A stretch of 64,000 nucleotides of DNA from Ascidiimonas sp046199005. Lineage in GTDB: Bacteria; Bacteroidota; Bacteroidia; Flavobacteriales; Flavobacteriaceae. How positions within the stretch are numbered: the stretch's first letter is position 1; each line of letters begins with the position of its first letter. A program made the translations under genes and the position numbers. This document shows, piece by piece, positions 1-8,467 of this stretch. The stretch spans positions 2,046,001 through 2,110,000 of the forward strand of contig CP176050.1 of assembly GCA_046199005.1 (NCBI GenBank), given 5' to 3'. The notes beneath the pieces are model-generated. The model had not been told where the DNA came from and searched no databases. It saw nothing but the letters and a program-made list of their open reading frames with translations.

Positions 1-477
1 TTGACCAATAGAAGAGTTTAGGTATAACCAATAGAAATAAGAATTATAATCTCCATTTATTCGAATTTTTATGACGTTGGCATTAATGTTACCCCTCTCT
101 TTTGTAAAATATCCAACTTTACCAATTAAACCTCTTACTGTAAAAATTAAGTCACCTTTTAATAATTGTGTTTTATGAAACTCACCATTTGTTTTCTCAT
201 CTATGTAATCAAAATCTTGGACTTCGTCAATTAATCCATCTTTAGATATATTTTCACCTTTAATTACTGGAATTCCTTCTGTTTTGTATTCTATACCGTA
301 GAATGTAGGATAACGATAAATTTCTTCAACTACATCACCCAGTTTTAAATTGAATTTTTTTCGAAGTTGACTAATTTCAACATCATAAAATGCTGGGTCA
401 ATTCTATTTTCTATTTCGCCCTGATTGGTAATAAAAATTTTCTCCTGCCAACCAGGGCCAACTAAAAATTTACAGGG
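1..477 (-). CDS. HsdS-like specificity subunit / target recognition domain, partial, no start codon of its own
   Basis: The minus strand is open from 477 down to the left edge. It reads like the first target recognition domain of a type I specificity subunit: KLGDVVEEIYRYPTFYG, then GIPVIKGENIS, then KGDLIFTVRGLIGKVGYF. That order (short helix, aromatic stretch, IPVIKG, KGDLIF..RG) is typical of HsdS. Such domains bind one half of the methylation target and guide the methyltransferase. The frame has no ATG, GTG or TTG between its upstream stop at 478-480 and the window edge. It lies in the -1 frame relative to the methyltransferase gene ending at 462. It is therefore either translated by frameshifting from that gene or is the detached 3' half of a fused gene. 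The C-terminal half lies outside the window. Confidence 0.75.
462..471 (-). other. Candidate -1 ribosomal frameshift site at the hsdM/hsdS junction
   Basis: Reading the minus strand, the last codons of the methyltransferase are GTA AAT TTT TAG. The heptamer A AAT TTT (471-465) fits the X XXY YYZ slippery pattern and is followed directly by the UAG stop (464-462). A -1 slip would continue as Leu-Val-Gly-Pro-Gly-Trp into the specificity frame, which lacks its own start. Without a reporter test or homologues this could equally be a frameshift mutation or a sequencing error in the run of five T. Confidence 0.45.
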
Positions 478-2276
478 TCAGCTTGAAAGTTGTGAAATTG
501 TTCTGCAATTTCATTAAGCTCATTTATTTGGTCTATTCTACCAGTTGCATCATAACCTATACGGTCTGCCAATGCCATAAAGATTGGGTAATCGCTTACA
601 ACTTCATTTTTTGCTAAACGTCTCGCAAACACAATTGAACTTTTTACTCCAGCGCCAAAATGACTGAATGCAAATTGAGGAAACGATACCACACCTAATA
701 TTTGGCATTTTTCCATTAGAATATTGCGTATGTACTCCAATGAAGAATTGGTAAGTATACCATCTGGCAGTACAACTGCCATACGACCGGTACCTGGTCT
801 TAAAAATTCGATACAACGCTCTATAAAAAGAATCTCTGTTTTTTGACTTTTACGTTTTTTACCACTTAAGAATTGGTCAAGATATTTCTCTTCTTTTTCA
901 GCTTGTTTTACCGTAGCACCAAATGGTGGGTTGGCTAATAATACATCAAAACTATCAGCTTTAAATTCTTTGTGCATCGCCTTAATGTCTTTCATAAAGC
1001 GTAATGCATCAGTACTTATAACATTAGTGTGACCATCATCGTGGATAATCATATTCATTTTACAGACTCTTGCAATCTGATCGTTTATTTCAATTCCAAA
1101 AAGGTTTTTAGCTGCGAAATTGTGCCAAATACTATGACCTTCTTGTTTGCCATAATCAGCTTCGGCATCGTTGCGCACCTTATCTAAAGCAGCCAACAAA
1201 AAACCACCACTACCACAGGAAGGGTCAATTACACGTTCATTGAATTTTGGCTGCATCACTTCAACCGCAAAGTCTATAATTTGACGAGGTGTAAAGTATT
1301 GCCCCATTTTACCCTTGAAATAGTCCGTCATAAAACGTTCAAAAGCGACACCTTTAGTATCAAGGTCTGTTTTATTTAATGCTAAACCTTGTAAATGCTC
1401 AACGACTCGATAAACAACTCGAGGTTCTAAACGGATATCCTCTTTGAAAACTTCTGAATCTGTTTTCTTTGCTTCTTGATATATTGAATCAACACGGTTA
1501 TAGACTTCGTTTGCAGTTTCGTGTGTACCTATTTGAAACTTGTAAGGCTTTTTTAATTTAGTTCCCTCTTTTTCGTCTCGCATTTTACAAAACAGTAATT
1601 TACTTACTTCATCAAATGCTGTTGTGGGTGCTAATTTTCCACCTTGCCATACTGTATCGTGACATTTTTCTAAGGCACTTATTAATTCTTCTCTTGATAC
1701 AATCTTTACATCATTAACAGGGTCTCCTTTAACAAATTTGTACTTAGGTGCTTTACCATACTTAGTTGGTATATCTGCGATAACATTTTTTTCTCTTTCA
1801 CTTGGTTTAAAGCCAGAAACATCAAATGCAGTTTTTGTATTACCTGCAACCACCGATGCAAACTTTCCTCGGATGCTATTGGCATTACCAAACGCCTGTT
1901 CAATTGCCTGTTTAAACTCAGCATCTGTTATCCCTTCTTTCTTACATTCAACGATTAAGAAAGGGCTTTTTAATTCTTCATCTTCATAAACAATAATATC
2001 AGCTCTGTCCTCTGGTGTACGTCTTGGAACAGTAACTTCGAGGTCTATTTTATTAGCAGGGTATTTGTATTTAATAACTAATTCTGTAAAATAAGAAGCT
2101 CTTACTTTTTCTTCTGGATTTTTAAAACTCGTAGAATATTCTCTTGAACAGTTGTACGTTATACGTGATTGGTCTTGGTTTAAGGAAATAATACCTGCTT
2201 TCAATCCATTATTTATACTGTCAATAATGTTTGAGTTATGTTGACCTTCTGTTGGTTGTACAAATAGTTGATTCAT
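462..2276 (-). CDS. Restriction-modification protein: N-terminal nuclease domain plus N6-adenine DNA methyltransferase (HsdM type)
   Basis: 604 residues. Residues about 45-150 resemble the N-terminal nuclease domain of HsdR: Asp93 in RADIIVY and Glu110/Lys112 in IVECKK form a PD-(D/E)xK-like site. Residues about 290-570 are a gamma-class N6-adenine methyltransferase with MGQYFTP, SAM motif I DPSCGSGGF (351-359) and catalytic motif IV NPPF (449-452). The protein would methylate adenine in a recognition site and probably cut unmodified DNA. No helicase domain is present, so the layout is closer to type IIG/BcgI-like enzymes than to classical type I. The start at 2276 is one base after the stop of the HTH gene, so the two form an operon. 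The gene ends directly at the HsdS frame without a spacer. An HsdR could lie left of the window. Confidence 0.85.
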   Translation of the reverse strand: MNQLFVQPTEGQHNSNIIDSINNGLKAGIISLNQDQSRITYNCSREYSTSFKNPEEKVRASYFTELVIKYKYPANKIDLEVTVPRRTPEDRADIIVYEDEELKSPFLIVECKKEGITDAEFKQAIEQAFGNANSIRGKFASVVAGNTKTAFDVSGFKPSEREKNVIADIPTKYGKAPKYKFVKGDPVNDVKIVSREELISALEKCHDTVWQGGKLAPTTAFDEVSKLLFCKMRDEKEGTKLKKPYKFQIGTHETANEVYNRVDSIYQEAKKTDSEVFKEDIRLEPRVVYRVVEHLQGLALNKTDLDTKGVAFERFMTDYFKGKMGQYFTPRQIIDFAVEVMQPKFNERVIDPSCGSGGFLLAALDKVRNDAEADYGKQEGHSIWHNFAAKNLFGIEINDQIARVCKMNMIIHDDGHTNVISTDALRFMKDIKAMHKEFKADSFDVLLANPPFGATVKQAEKEEKYLDQFLSGKKRKSQKTEILFIERCIEFLRPGTGRMAVVLPDGILTNSSLEYIRNILMEKCQILGVVSFPQFAFSHFGAGVKSSIVFARRLAKNEVVSDYPIFMALADRIGYDATGRIDQINELNEIAEQFHNFQADPVNF

Positions 2277-2277
2277 A

Positions 2278-2583
2278 TTAGCTGTTAGCGTTAGTGTCTT
2301 TTGATTGTTTTACTTCATTTTCAGCATCTTTTAAAATTGCTGTTGGGTTCTTCTCGTCTTTAAGTAGCTCTATCACTTTGTCTACTAACCAACGTTTATT
2401 TAATTCTTCCGGGTCTATGTTGTACGCTTTCGCGAAAGCGTTCACTTGTTCCCGTCTTGCTCTGCGTGTCCCTCGTTCAATCTTACTTAACAGCGCCATA
2501 TCCATCTCTAACATTGAGGCTATTTCTCGCTGTAATAGTTGACGTTCTTCCCGCAATTGTCTTAAATATTGACCGAAATGCAT
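2278..2583 (-). CDS. XRE-family HTH regulator, likely controller of the R-M operon
   Basis: About 101 residues from ATG at 2583. A TTG eight codons upstream is possible, but it lies within the operator-like repeat, so I prefer the ATG. The N-terminal 60 residues (FGQYLRQLREERQLLQREIA, then LLSKIERGTRRARREQV) are a Cro/CI-type helix-turn-helix. The C-terminus is short and charged, with KWLVDKVIELL-like helices. It is the first gene of the operon and sits one base from the nuclease-methyltransferase. Small HTH proteins in this position usually act as controller proteins that delay restriction until methylation is established. That role is inferred from position. The family call is firm. Confidence 0.8.
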   Translation of the reverse strand: MHFGQYLRQLREERQLLQREIASMLEMDMALLSKIERGTRRARREQVNAFAKAYNIDPEELNKRWLVDKVIELLKDEKNPTAILKDAENEVKQSKDTNANS

Positions 2584-2593
2584 AGTAGTACTT

Positions 2594-2619
2594 TTTAGAC
2601 TTGTCAAATATTGTCTAAA
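2594..2619 (-). promoter_or_regulatory. Inverted-repeat operator upstream of the HTH controller gene
   Basis: TTTAGAC (2594-2600) and GTCTAAA (2613-2619) are perfect 7-bp inverted arms separated by 12 bp, centred about 23 bp upstream of the chosen ATG at 2583. TTGTC occurs twice within it (2601-2605 and 2611-2615). A dyad directly upstream of an XRE controller of an R-M operon is the expected place for an autoregulatory site. Binding is inferred, not shown. Confidence 0.5.
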
Positions 2620-2935
2620 ATAAGTAAAAGCAAGTGCAAGGCAACAAAAAGATATAAACAGTTGTTAACACATAATGAGGATGCTAAGGATTTAAGGAAA
2701 ACGCTACTTTACATCCTTCATCCTCAACTTTTTTACCTCTCCCAAAAACAGTTAATTATCCCGCTAAAACGTCCCCAAACCTCACTAAAATCATTCTACC
2801 AGCGTTTGTATCAAGGCTGCTATTATACTATTGTTTACGAAAATCGTTTGTTAGATAGACAGAAAAGTAGTGTTGTTTTCTAAAATGAGGGGTATAGTTT
2901 ACAATTTTATATTTTGTAGATTATTATCTACATTT
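2620..2935. other. Intergenic region between the R-M operon and the 3' end of mnmE; no recognised gene
   Basis: About 315 bp. A plus-strand frame opening with a TTG at 2611 runs to 2883 (90 codons). It overlaps the operator, starts with a lysine-rich stretch and resembles no family I know, so I do not call it a gene. The region separates the accessory R-M block from conserved chromosome and may hold part of an island junction. I found no copy here of the last 18 bp of mnmE. Confidence 0.4.
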
Positions 2936-4348
2936 TTACTTCCCGATGCAAAAATTAGCAAAGATATTCCCTAACAGATCGTCACTTGTGATCTCTCCGG
3001 TAATCTCTCCAAAATGATAGAGCGCCTGCCGAATGTCGATCGCTAGCAGATCGCCACTAATGCCCATCTCCATTCCCTGCTGCACTTTTTTAATTTCTTC
3101 CAGGGCTTTTAGAAGTGCATCATAATGCCTGCTATTCGTAACAATGGTCTCATTATTTTTTAAGGCTCCCGTATTAACCAGGTCTAATAAGTGGTTCTTT
3201 AATTGCTCAACCCCTTCACCGGTTTTGGCGGAAAGCAGTAAGGGATGAAAGGCAGAACGATCTGCTGTGAGTTCTCGCATAAAAGCAGTAACCGTTTCCC
3301 TTGCCTTTGCAGAAAGCTGATCGATCTTATTCGCAACGATAAGTAAGGGCTTTAGCGGATGTTTTTGATGAATATTTTCTACTTCTCTGATGACTTGATC
3401 GGGATTCTCTTTGAATATATCGGCACGTAACATTAAAACAACTACCTGTGCCTGATCGATCTTTTCGAAGGTTCTTTGAATGCCAATGCTTTCCACCACA
3501 TCTTTGGTATCTCTAATACCCGCCGTATCTATAAACCGGAAGCCAATACCTCCTATACTCAGTTCATCTTCTATGGTGTCTCTGGTGGTTCCGGCAATGT
3601 CGCTTACAATAGCTCTTTCTTCATTAAGCAAAGCATTAAGTAACGTTGACTTACCTACATTGGGTTCTCCTACAATAGCTACAGGGATCCCGTTTTTAAG
3701 CACATTACCCACTGCAAAAGAGTCTATCAGACGTTTCAGCACTTTTTCAATGCGCTGAAGCAGATCGGTAAACTGATCTCTATTGGCAAACTCAACATCT
3801 TCTTCTGAAAAATCGAGCTCCAGTTCGATCAGGGAGGCAAAGTTCAACAACTCTTCCCTCAGCACTTTAATCTCATTACTGAATCCACCACGCATTTGTT
3901 GCATTGCAATTTTATGAGAAGCCTCTGTGTCAGAAGCAATCAGGTCAGCAACCGCTTCTGCCTGGCTCAGATCCATTTTACCGTTGAGAAAAGCACGCAA
4001 TGTAAATTCACCCGCATTCGCCATTCTACAGCCCTTTCTAAGTAGTAGTTGAATAATTTCCTGCTGTATATAAGAAGAGCCATGACATGAGATCTCTACC
4101 GTGGGTTCTCCCGTATAGGATTGTGTACCTAAAAAAAGAGAGACCAATACTTCATCGATCACACGATGATCTTCAACAATATGTCCTAAATGAAGCGTAT
4201 GCGTTTTTTGCTCCGATAATTTCTTACCACTTTTAGAATGAAACAAGGGCGCAACAATTTGTACTGCATCTTTTCCCGACACTCTAATAACAGCAATGGC
4301 ACCCGCACCCGAAGGTGTTGCCAGGGCAACAATGGTATCTTTAACCAT
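2936..4348 (-). CDS. mnmE: tRNA uridine-5-carboxymethylaminomethyl(34) synthesis GTPase MnmE
   Basis: 470 residues, the usual full length. MnmE works with MnmG to install the cmnm5 group on U34 of tRNAs reading NNA/NNG codons. It has an N-terminal tetrahydrofolate-binding domain (DTIVALATPSGAGAIAVIRVSG), a helical domain, and an embedded Ras-like GTPase: GEPNVGKS (G1, near residue 227), AGTTRDT (G2), DTAG (G3), NKID (G4). The C-terminal FCIGK motif carries the catalytic cysteine. A Bacteroidetes -7 element, TACTTTTG, lies at 4363-4370 on the minus strand. The 3' end of this gene is the attachment site of SGI1-type islands in enterobacteria, and here an R-M block lies directly beyond it. Confidence 0.98.
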   Translation of the reverse strand: MVKDTIVALATPSGAGAIAVIRVSGKDAVQIVAPLFHSKSGKKLSEQKTHTLHLGHIVEDHRVIDEVLVSLFLGTQSYTGEPTVEISCHGSSYIQQEIIQLLLRKGCRMANAGEFTLRAFLNGKMDLSQAEAVADLIASDTEASHKIAMQQMRGGFSNEIKVLREELLNFASLIELELDFSEEDVEFANRDQFTDLLQRIEKVLKRLIDSFAVGNVLKNGIPVAIVGEPNVGKSTLLNALLNEERAIVSDIAGTTRDTIEDELSIGGIGFRFIDTAGIRDTKDVVESIGIQRTFEKIDQAQVVVLMLRADIFKENPDQVIREVENIHQKHPLKPLLIVANKIDQLSAKARETVTAFMRELTADRSAFHPLLLSAKTGEGVEQLKNHLLDLVNTGALKNNETIVTNSRHYDALLKALEEIKKVQQGMEMGISGDLLAIDIRQALYHFGEITGEITSDDLLGNIFANFCIGK

Positions 4349-4478
4349 AAATATTCTTTTTGCAAAAGTACGAATTGGACAAATACTTTGATTTCGTATT
4401 CATTAATAACCTTAACATTCTTTAACACTTAATCGCTACGATGTTAAACTATCTATAAACCCTTGTAAATACTTGACT

Positions 4479-4508
4479 TTGGAGCTAATATCCTTTATAC
4501 TATAATAG
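4479..4508 (+). promoter_or_regulatory. Putative promoter of dps
   Basis: TTG at 4479-4481, a 19-bp spacer, then TATAATAG at 4501-4508, 33 bp before the dps start. The spacing fits the Bacteroidetes primary sigma factor. The -7 box departs from TAnnTTTG at the second half. Confidence 0.4.
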
Positions 4509-4540
4509 ACGAATTATTAATTAAAACATTTAAAAAACAT

Positions 4541-5041
4541 ATGAACTACTTAAACTTAGATCAAAACAAAACAGAAAAAACCGTAGTAGAACTTAATATA
4601 TTATTAGCAGATTATCATCTATATTATCAAAAACTAAGAAATTTTCATTGGAATATTTTAGGAAAGAACTTTTTTGACTTACATGAGAAGTTTGAAGAAT
4701 TGTACGATGAAGCAAAGATTAAAATAGATGAGATCGCAGAACGTATTTTGACCTTGCGTTTCCAGCCCGTGAGTAATTTTTCAGATTATATGGTGCTATC
4801 TAACCTAAGGGAATCAGATTCTAACGTGACAGATAGTGAAATGATTGAACTATTATTACAAGATCATGGAAACATCTTAAGTCAGATGCGTAAGATTATC
4901 AAAACAGCCGAAGAGGCACAGGATGAAGGTACCATTGACTTGATTGGCGCCTATATCAGAGAGTTGGAAAAAACTTCATGGATGTTAGATGCATGGAGAA
5001 TGAAAACAACTGAATTTATGATGAAACCATCTATGTCATAA
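4541..5041 (+). CDS. dps: Dps-family DNA-binding ferritin-like protein
   Basis: 166 residues. Dps forms dodecamers that bind DNA and oxidise Fe(II) with hydrogen peroxide, protecting the chromosome in stress. The ferroxidase signature is visible: His in NFHWNILG, then FDLHEKFEELYDEAKIKIDE. The helical bundle continues to a C-terminal LDAWRMKTTEF. Length and motif order match the family. It stands alone, transcribed divergently from mnmE, with mscS 67 bp downstream. Confidence 0.93.
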   Translation: MNYLNLDQNKTEKTVVELNILLADYHLYYQKLRNFHWNILGKNFFDLHEKFEELYDEAKIKIDEIAERILTLRFQPVSNFSDYMVLSNLRESDSNVTDSEMIELLLQDHGNILSQMRKIIKTAEEAQDEGTIDLIGAYIRELEKTSWMLDAWRMKTTEFMMKPSMS

Positions 5042-5108
5042 AAGTGGTGCATAACATTATTCAATACAATACTCTAAACTAGAACTAATTTAAATCTTAA
5101 ATACCTTT

Positions 5109-6011
5109 ATGAAAAAACAACTCTCACAAGCCTGGAGCAAAATGATAGAAAAACTAGATGGTTGGCTTGATGCATTAATTACCAATTTGCCAAACCTGTT
5201 AATAGCAGTGGTTGTATTTGTTGCTGCGTTCTTTATCTCACGTTATGTGAATACATTGATGAAGAAAGCGCTTACGAAAACATCTATGCAAGACAGTATT
5301 AAGAATATGATAGCGAAAGTTACGTCGGTAGTGGTAATTCTTGCAGGGTTGTTTTTGGCATTGGGTATTTTAAATCTGAATAAAGTACTAACCTCACTAC
5401 TCGCTGGTGCCGGTGTCGCTGGTCTAGCCATAGGTTTAGCCTTGCAAGGTGCCTTATCGAATACGTTCTCTGGCATCGTGTTATCCTTTATTAAGCATAT
5501 TAAGATGGGAGATTGGATTTCCAGTAATGGGTATTCGGGCGAAGTAGTAGATATAACCTTAAGATCAACAACTTTAAAAGAGGTAGATAATAATTTGGTA
5601 GCCATACCTAATAAAATGGTAGTAGAAAATCCAATCAAAAATTTCTCTGTAACTGAGCAGTCAAGAGTAATTCTTTCTTGCGGTGTAGCTTATAATTCCG
5701 ATTTGGAAAAAGTAGAGTCACTGTTAAGAAGAACAATTATTGATAATTTTGATTCCGTAGAAACAGAAGAAGATGTTTTATTTTTCTTTACAGAGTTTGG
5801 CGACAGTGCTATTACTTTTGAAACACGATTCTTTATCAATTCCACTTCAGGACTTGAGGTAAAAAAAGCAAAGAGTAAAGCGATTATTAAGATTAAAAAA
5901 GCGTTTGATGAACATGGTATTAATATTCCATTTCCGATGCGTACCATTGATTTTGGTAATCAACTCAAAATTACAAGTGACAAAGATGAAATGTCTTTTC
6001 ACGCCAATTAG
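5109..6011 (+). CDS. mscS: MscS-family small-conductance mechanosensitive channel
   Basis: 300 residues, typical of MscS. Three N-terminal transmembrane helices (about 20-45, 60-85, 95-125) end in the pore helix rich in Gly and Ala (LLAGAGVAGLAIGLALQGAL). The beta domain (IKMGDWISSNGYSGEVVDIT) and the C-terminal alpha/beta cage follow. The channel opens on membrane tension and releases solutes after hypo-osmotic shock, which suits a marine bacterium. A rho-independent terminator follows directly. Confidence 0.93.
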   Translation: MKKQLSQAWSKMIEKLDGWLDALITNLPNLLIAVVVFVAAFFISRYVNTLMKKALTKTSMQDSIKNMIAKVTSVVVILAGLFLALGILNLNKVLTSLLAGAGVAGLAIGLALQGALSNTFSGIVLSFIKHIKMGDWISSNGYSGEVVDITLRSTTLKEVDNNLVAIPNKMVVENPIKNFSVTEQSRVILSCGVAYNSDLEKVESLLRRTIIDNFDSVETEEDVLFFFTEFGDSAITFETRFFINSTSGLEVKKAKSKAIIKIKKAFDEHGINIPFPMRTIDFGNQLKITSDKDEMSFHAN

Positions 6012-6030
6012 GTTTAAGTTTAGGGGTAAA

Positions 6031-6059
6031 AAGTTCGGGCGAAAGTCCGAACTTTTTTT
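6031..6059 (+). terminator. Rho-independent terminator after mscS
   Basis: AAGTTCGG (6031-6038) pairs with CCGAACTT (6047-6054) around an 8-nt loop, followed by a run of T. It starts 20 bp after the mscS stop. Confidence 0.85.
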
Positions 6060-6117
6060 ATGTAACAAAAAGAAGTAAAGAACGACCTATAAGTATCAAT
6101 CAAAAAAATCATCAATC

Positions 6118-6456
6118 ATGAGAAAAGACAATCAAGTGCTCGTTATTACACATCTCACCCAATTATTGGATATTGTTACCGGATTTGGAGGATTTATAGT
6201 ACCCTTAATTTTGTGGCTCACACAAAGAGATAAAGTGATCGCAATGGATGAACATGGTAAATCCATTATTAATTTTCAAATAAGCATGTTTATCTATGCC
6301 CTCATTTGTTTACCATTAATTCTATTGTTCGGATTAGGACTCCTGGGACTTTTAATTATCGGGATTATATGTTTTATCTTTCCCATCGTAAATGCGGTAA
6401 GAGCAAGTAATGGAGATGCTCCTAGTTATCCGCTGTCGATGCGAATTATTTCTTAA
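6118..6456 (+). CDS. DUF4870-type small membrane protein
   Basis: 112 residues. A short N-terminal segment is followed by transmembrane helices at about 20-38 and 50-95, ending in FPIVNAVRASNGDAPSYPLS. The stretch HGKSIINFQIS is the family hallmark (G-x-x-x-x-N-x-Q-x-S). DUF4870 proteins are widespread in Bacteroidetes and Firmicutes with no established biochemical role. It is a single gene between two terminators. Confidence 0.85.
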   Translation: MRKDNQVLVITHLTQLLDIVTGFGGFIVPLILWLTQRDKVIAMDEHGKSIINFQISMFIYALICLPLILLFGLGLLGLLIIGIICFIFPIVNAVRASNGDAPSYPLSMRIIS

Positions 6457-6487
6457 ATAAACACCAAGAATTATAGATCATAGAAAG

Positions 6488-6516
6488 GCCTGACATGCTG
6501 TATGTCAGGCTTTTTT
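6488..6516 (+). terminator. Rho-independent terminator after the DUF4870 gene
   Basis: GCCTGACAT (6488-6496) pairs with ATGTCAGGC (6502-6510), loop of five, then six T. The following 270 bp up to the HAD gene show no gene, RNA or repeat that I recognise. Confidence 0.88.
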
Positions 6517-6788
6517 GTAGCAGTAGATCGTAATCTTACTGCATTTTGTCGAAATGCTTTAAGACTTTGGTTTTTACTCCACAATTATCTATTATATTGA
6601 TCAGGATTGATGTATAAACGCCCCATAAACTTCTATATCCTATGCATTTTTTTATTCGACTTATTGAGTACTTACAAATTTCTTACCGGATTATATCTCT
6701 TTTAGGTTTCACCAGAAGGCAACCAAAACCAGTCTTGATCAGGATACGAGTATCAGACAATCAATAGTTCAAAATCAAACTATTTGTT

Positions 6789-7460
6789 ATGAATGAGAAG
6801 CTTCAATTGGTGGTTTTTGACCTGGACGATACGCTTTACAAGGAATTAGATTTTCTGGAGTCTGCTTACAAAGAGATAGCCGTTTTCCTTGAGAGTAGAA
6901 TTCGTATATTCCGATCGCAGATTTATAAAGAAATGATCGATTGGTACTACGAAGGTGAGAATGTATTCAGGAAAGTACTGGAACGATATCCTGTACCGGA
7001 GGTTGATATTCATACATTGCTGACTATTTATCGAAATCATGTTCCCGACATTCAACTTTCTAAAGACCATAAAACAACTCTGGATAGTATTACCAGAAAA
7101 GAAATTCCCATAGCAATAATGACAGATGGGAGAAGTTTGCAGCAGCGCAATAAGATAAAAGTATTAGGATTAGAGAGTTATACCAAAGAGATATTGATCT
7201 CAGAAGAATTCGGATCTGAAAAACCAGATCGCCGTAACTATGAATACTTCATGAAAGCATATCCGGGTCGAACTTATTATTATATTGGAGACAATACGAA
7301 AAAAGACTTCGTAACTGCAAACAGTTTGGGATGGATAACCATTTGTTTGCTAGATGATGGAAATAACATTCACGAACAGGATTTTTCGCTTCCGGATGCA
7401 CACCTGCCAGCCTATCAGATAAAAAATATTAAAGAAAGCATGAACTATATCCAGTTTTGA
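6789..7460 (+). CDS. HAD-family hydrolase
   Basis: 223 residues. The four HAD motifs are visible: FDLDDTLY (motif I, nucleophile and acid/base Asp), IMTDGRS (II), KPDRRNYEYF (III, Lys) and YYIGDNTKKD (IV). An alpha-helical cap lies between motifs I and II (subclass C1). It is probably a small-molecule phosphatase; the substrate cannot be told. It is monocistronic, with PhzF convergent downstream. Confidence 0.88.
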   Translation: MNEKLQLVVFDLDDTLYKELDFLESAYKEIAVFLESRIRIFRSQIYKEMIDWYYEGENVFRKVLERYPVPEVDIHTLLTIYRNHVPDIQLSKDHKTTLDSITRKEIPIAIMTDGRSLQQRNKIKVLGLESYTKEILISEEFGSEKPDRRNYEYFMKAYPGRTYYYIGDNTKKDFVTANSLGWITICLLDDGNNIHEQDFSLPDAHLPAYQIKNIKESMNYIQF

Positions 7461-7526
7461 TATATTGCAAGTTGGTAATTAAAAGCTAAGAGCTAAGTTT
7501 CTCAAGTGAGTTTACACCTTAGCTTT

Positions 7527-8324
7527 TCATATTTTTAAAACTGCTTCAAAAATCGTAAGTGCTTTCCCTGTGATGAGCACTCTGTTATCTACAAGTTCAA
7601 CTTCCAGTTCCCCGGTGCGCTTAGAGAGTTGCAAGGATCTTAACTTAGTTTTATCAAGCTTTCCGGCCCAAAGTGGAGTCAGTGCGCAATGCGCAGATCC
7701 TGTTACGGGGTCTTCGTCAATCCCTAAAGAAGGAGCAAAACATCTTACCACAAAATCTGCATCCGCTACATCGCTTTTGGCAGTTATCATTAAATGACCC
7801 AGACGGTTGCGTTTCATAAGTTCAAAATCGGGCACTGCCGTTCGAATGTCATAAGCATCGGCTGCAATTCCAATGATCCATTGATAACTACTTGCATAAA
7901 CCTCGACCGGATCAAAACCCACAATTTCTTTAAATTGAAAGGGGGTAGCTATCTTGGTATAAGGATACTTGGGAAAATCCATTACTATGGAGTTACCTTG
8001 ACGGTTTATGGTAAGGGTCGTTTCAGAAGCATAAAAAGTAATAGTTGCTGTTTTAGAGACTAATCCTAATTCGTAGATAATATGTGCACTTGCCAGGGTA
8101 GCATGACCGCAAAGGGGCACCTCGTCTAAAGGTGTAAAATACCGAATGCTAAATCCGTCTTTTTCCGGCTTTAGAAAGGCAGTTTCAGATAGATTCATTT
8201 CCGCGGCCATCTGCTGCATCCATTTCTTATCAACTGTATTATCTACGATCATAACGCCTGCCGGATTTCCTTTAAAAGGTTCATTGGTAAAGGTGTCAAC
8301 CTGATATATTTTTTTTGTTTTCAT
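7527..8324 (-). CDS. PhzF-family isomerase/epimerase-like protein
   Basis: 265 residues from ATG at 8324. A TTG five codons upstream is less likely because homologues begin at KKIYQVDTFT. Signatures are QVDTFTNEPFKGNPAGV, AAEMNLSETAFL (catalytic Glu), FTPLDEVPLCGHATLASAH and DPVTGSAHCAL. The fold is a pair of diaminopimelate-epimerase-like domains. Members isomerise or epimerise small carbonyl compounds. No other phenazine gene is nearby, so a phenazine pathway is not implied. Confidence 0.9.
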   Translation of the reverse strand: MKTKKIYQVDTFTNEPFKGNPAGVMIVDNTVDKKWMQQMAAEMNLSETAFLKPEKDGFSIRYFTPLDEVPLCGHATLASAHIIYELGLVSKTATITFYASETTLTINRQGNSIVMDFPKYPYTKIATPFQFKEIVGFDPVEVYASSYQWIIGIAADAYDIRTAVPDFELMKRNRLGHLMITAKSDVADADFVVRCFAPSLGIDEDPVTGSAHCALTPLWAGKLDKTKLRSLQLSKRTGELEVELVDNRVLITGKALTIFEAVLKI

Positions 8325-8467
8325 CTTAAGATCATACAAGAGAACTAATTCAACTCATCGCAGGAGAGACAGGAATGGTGTTTCGCTATATCAAAGATAG
8401 GGCATATTATTCAATAAAAGTGATGCTATAGCAGGCATTCTAATTATCGATGAAGTAGGGCATGACC

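Noticed and set aside
2611..2883. 90-codon plus-strand frame between the HTH gene and mnmE
   Set aside because: It begins with TTG inside the operator dyad, has no recognisable domain, and its composition looks non-coding. Left as intergenic.
7527..8324. Phenazine biosynthesis suggested by a PhzF-like gene
   Set aside because: No phzA/B/D/E/G genes are nearby, and PhzF-fold proteins are common with other roles.
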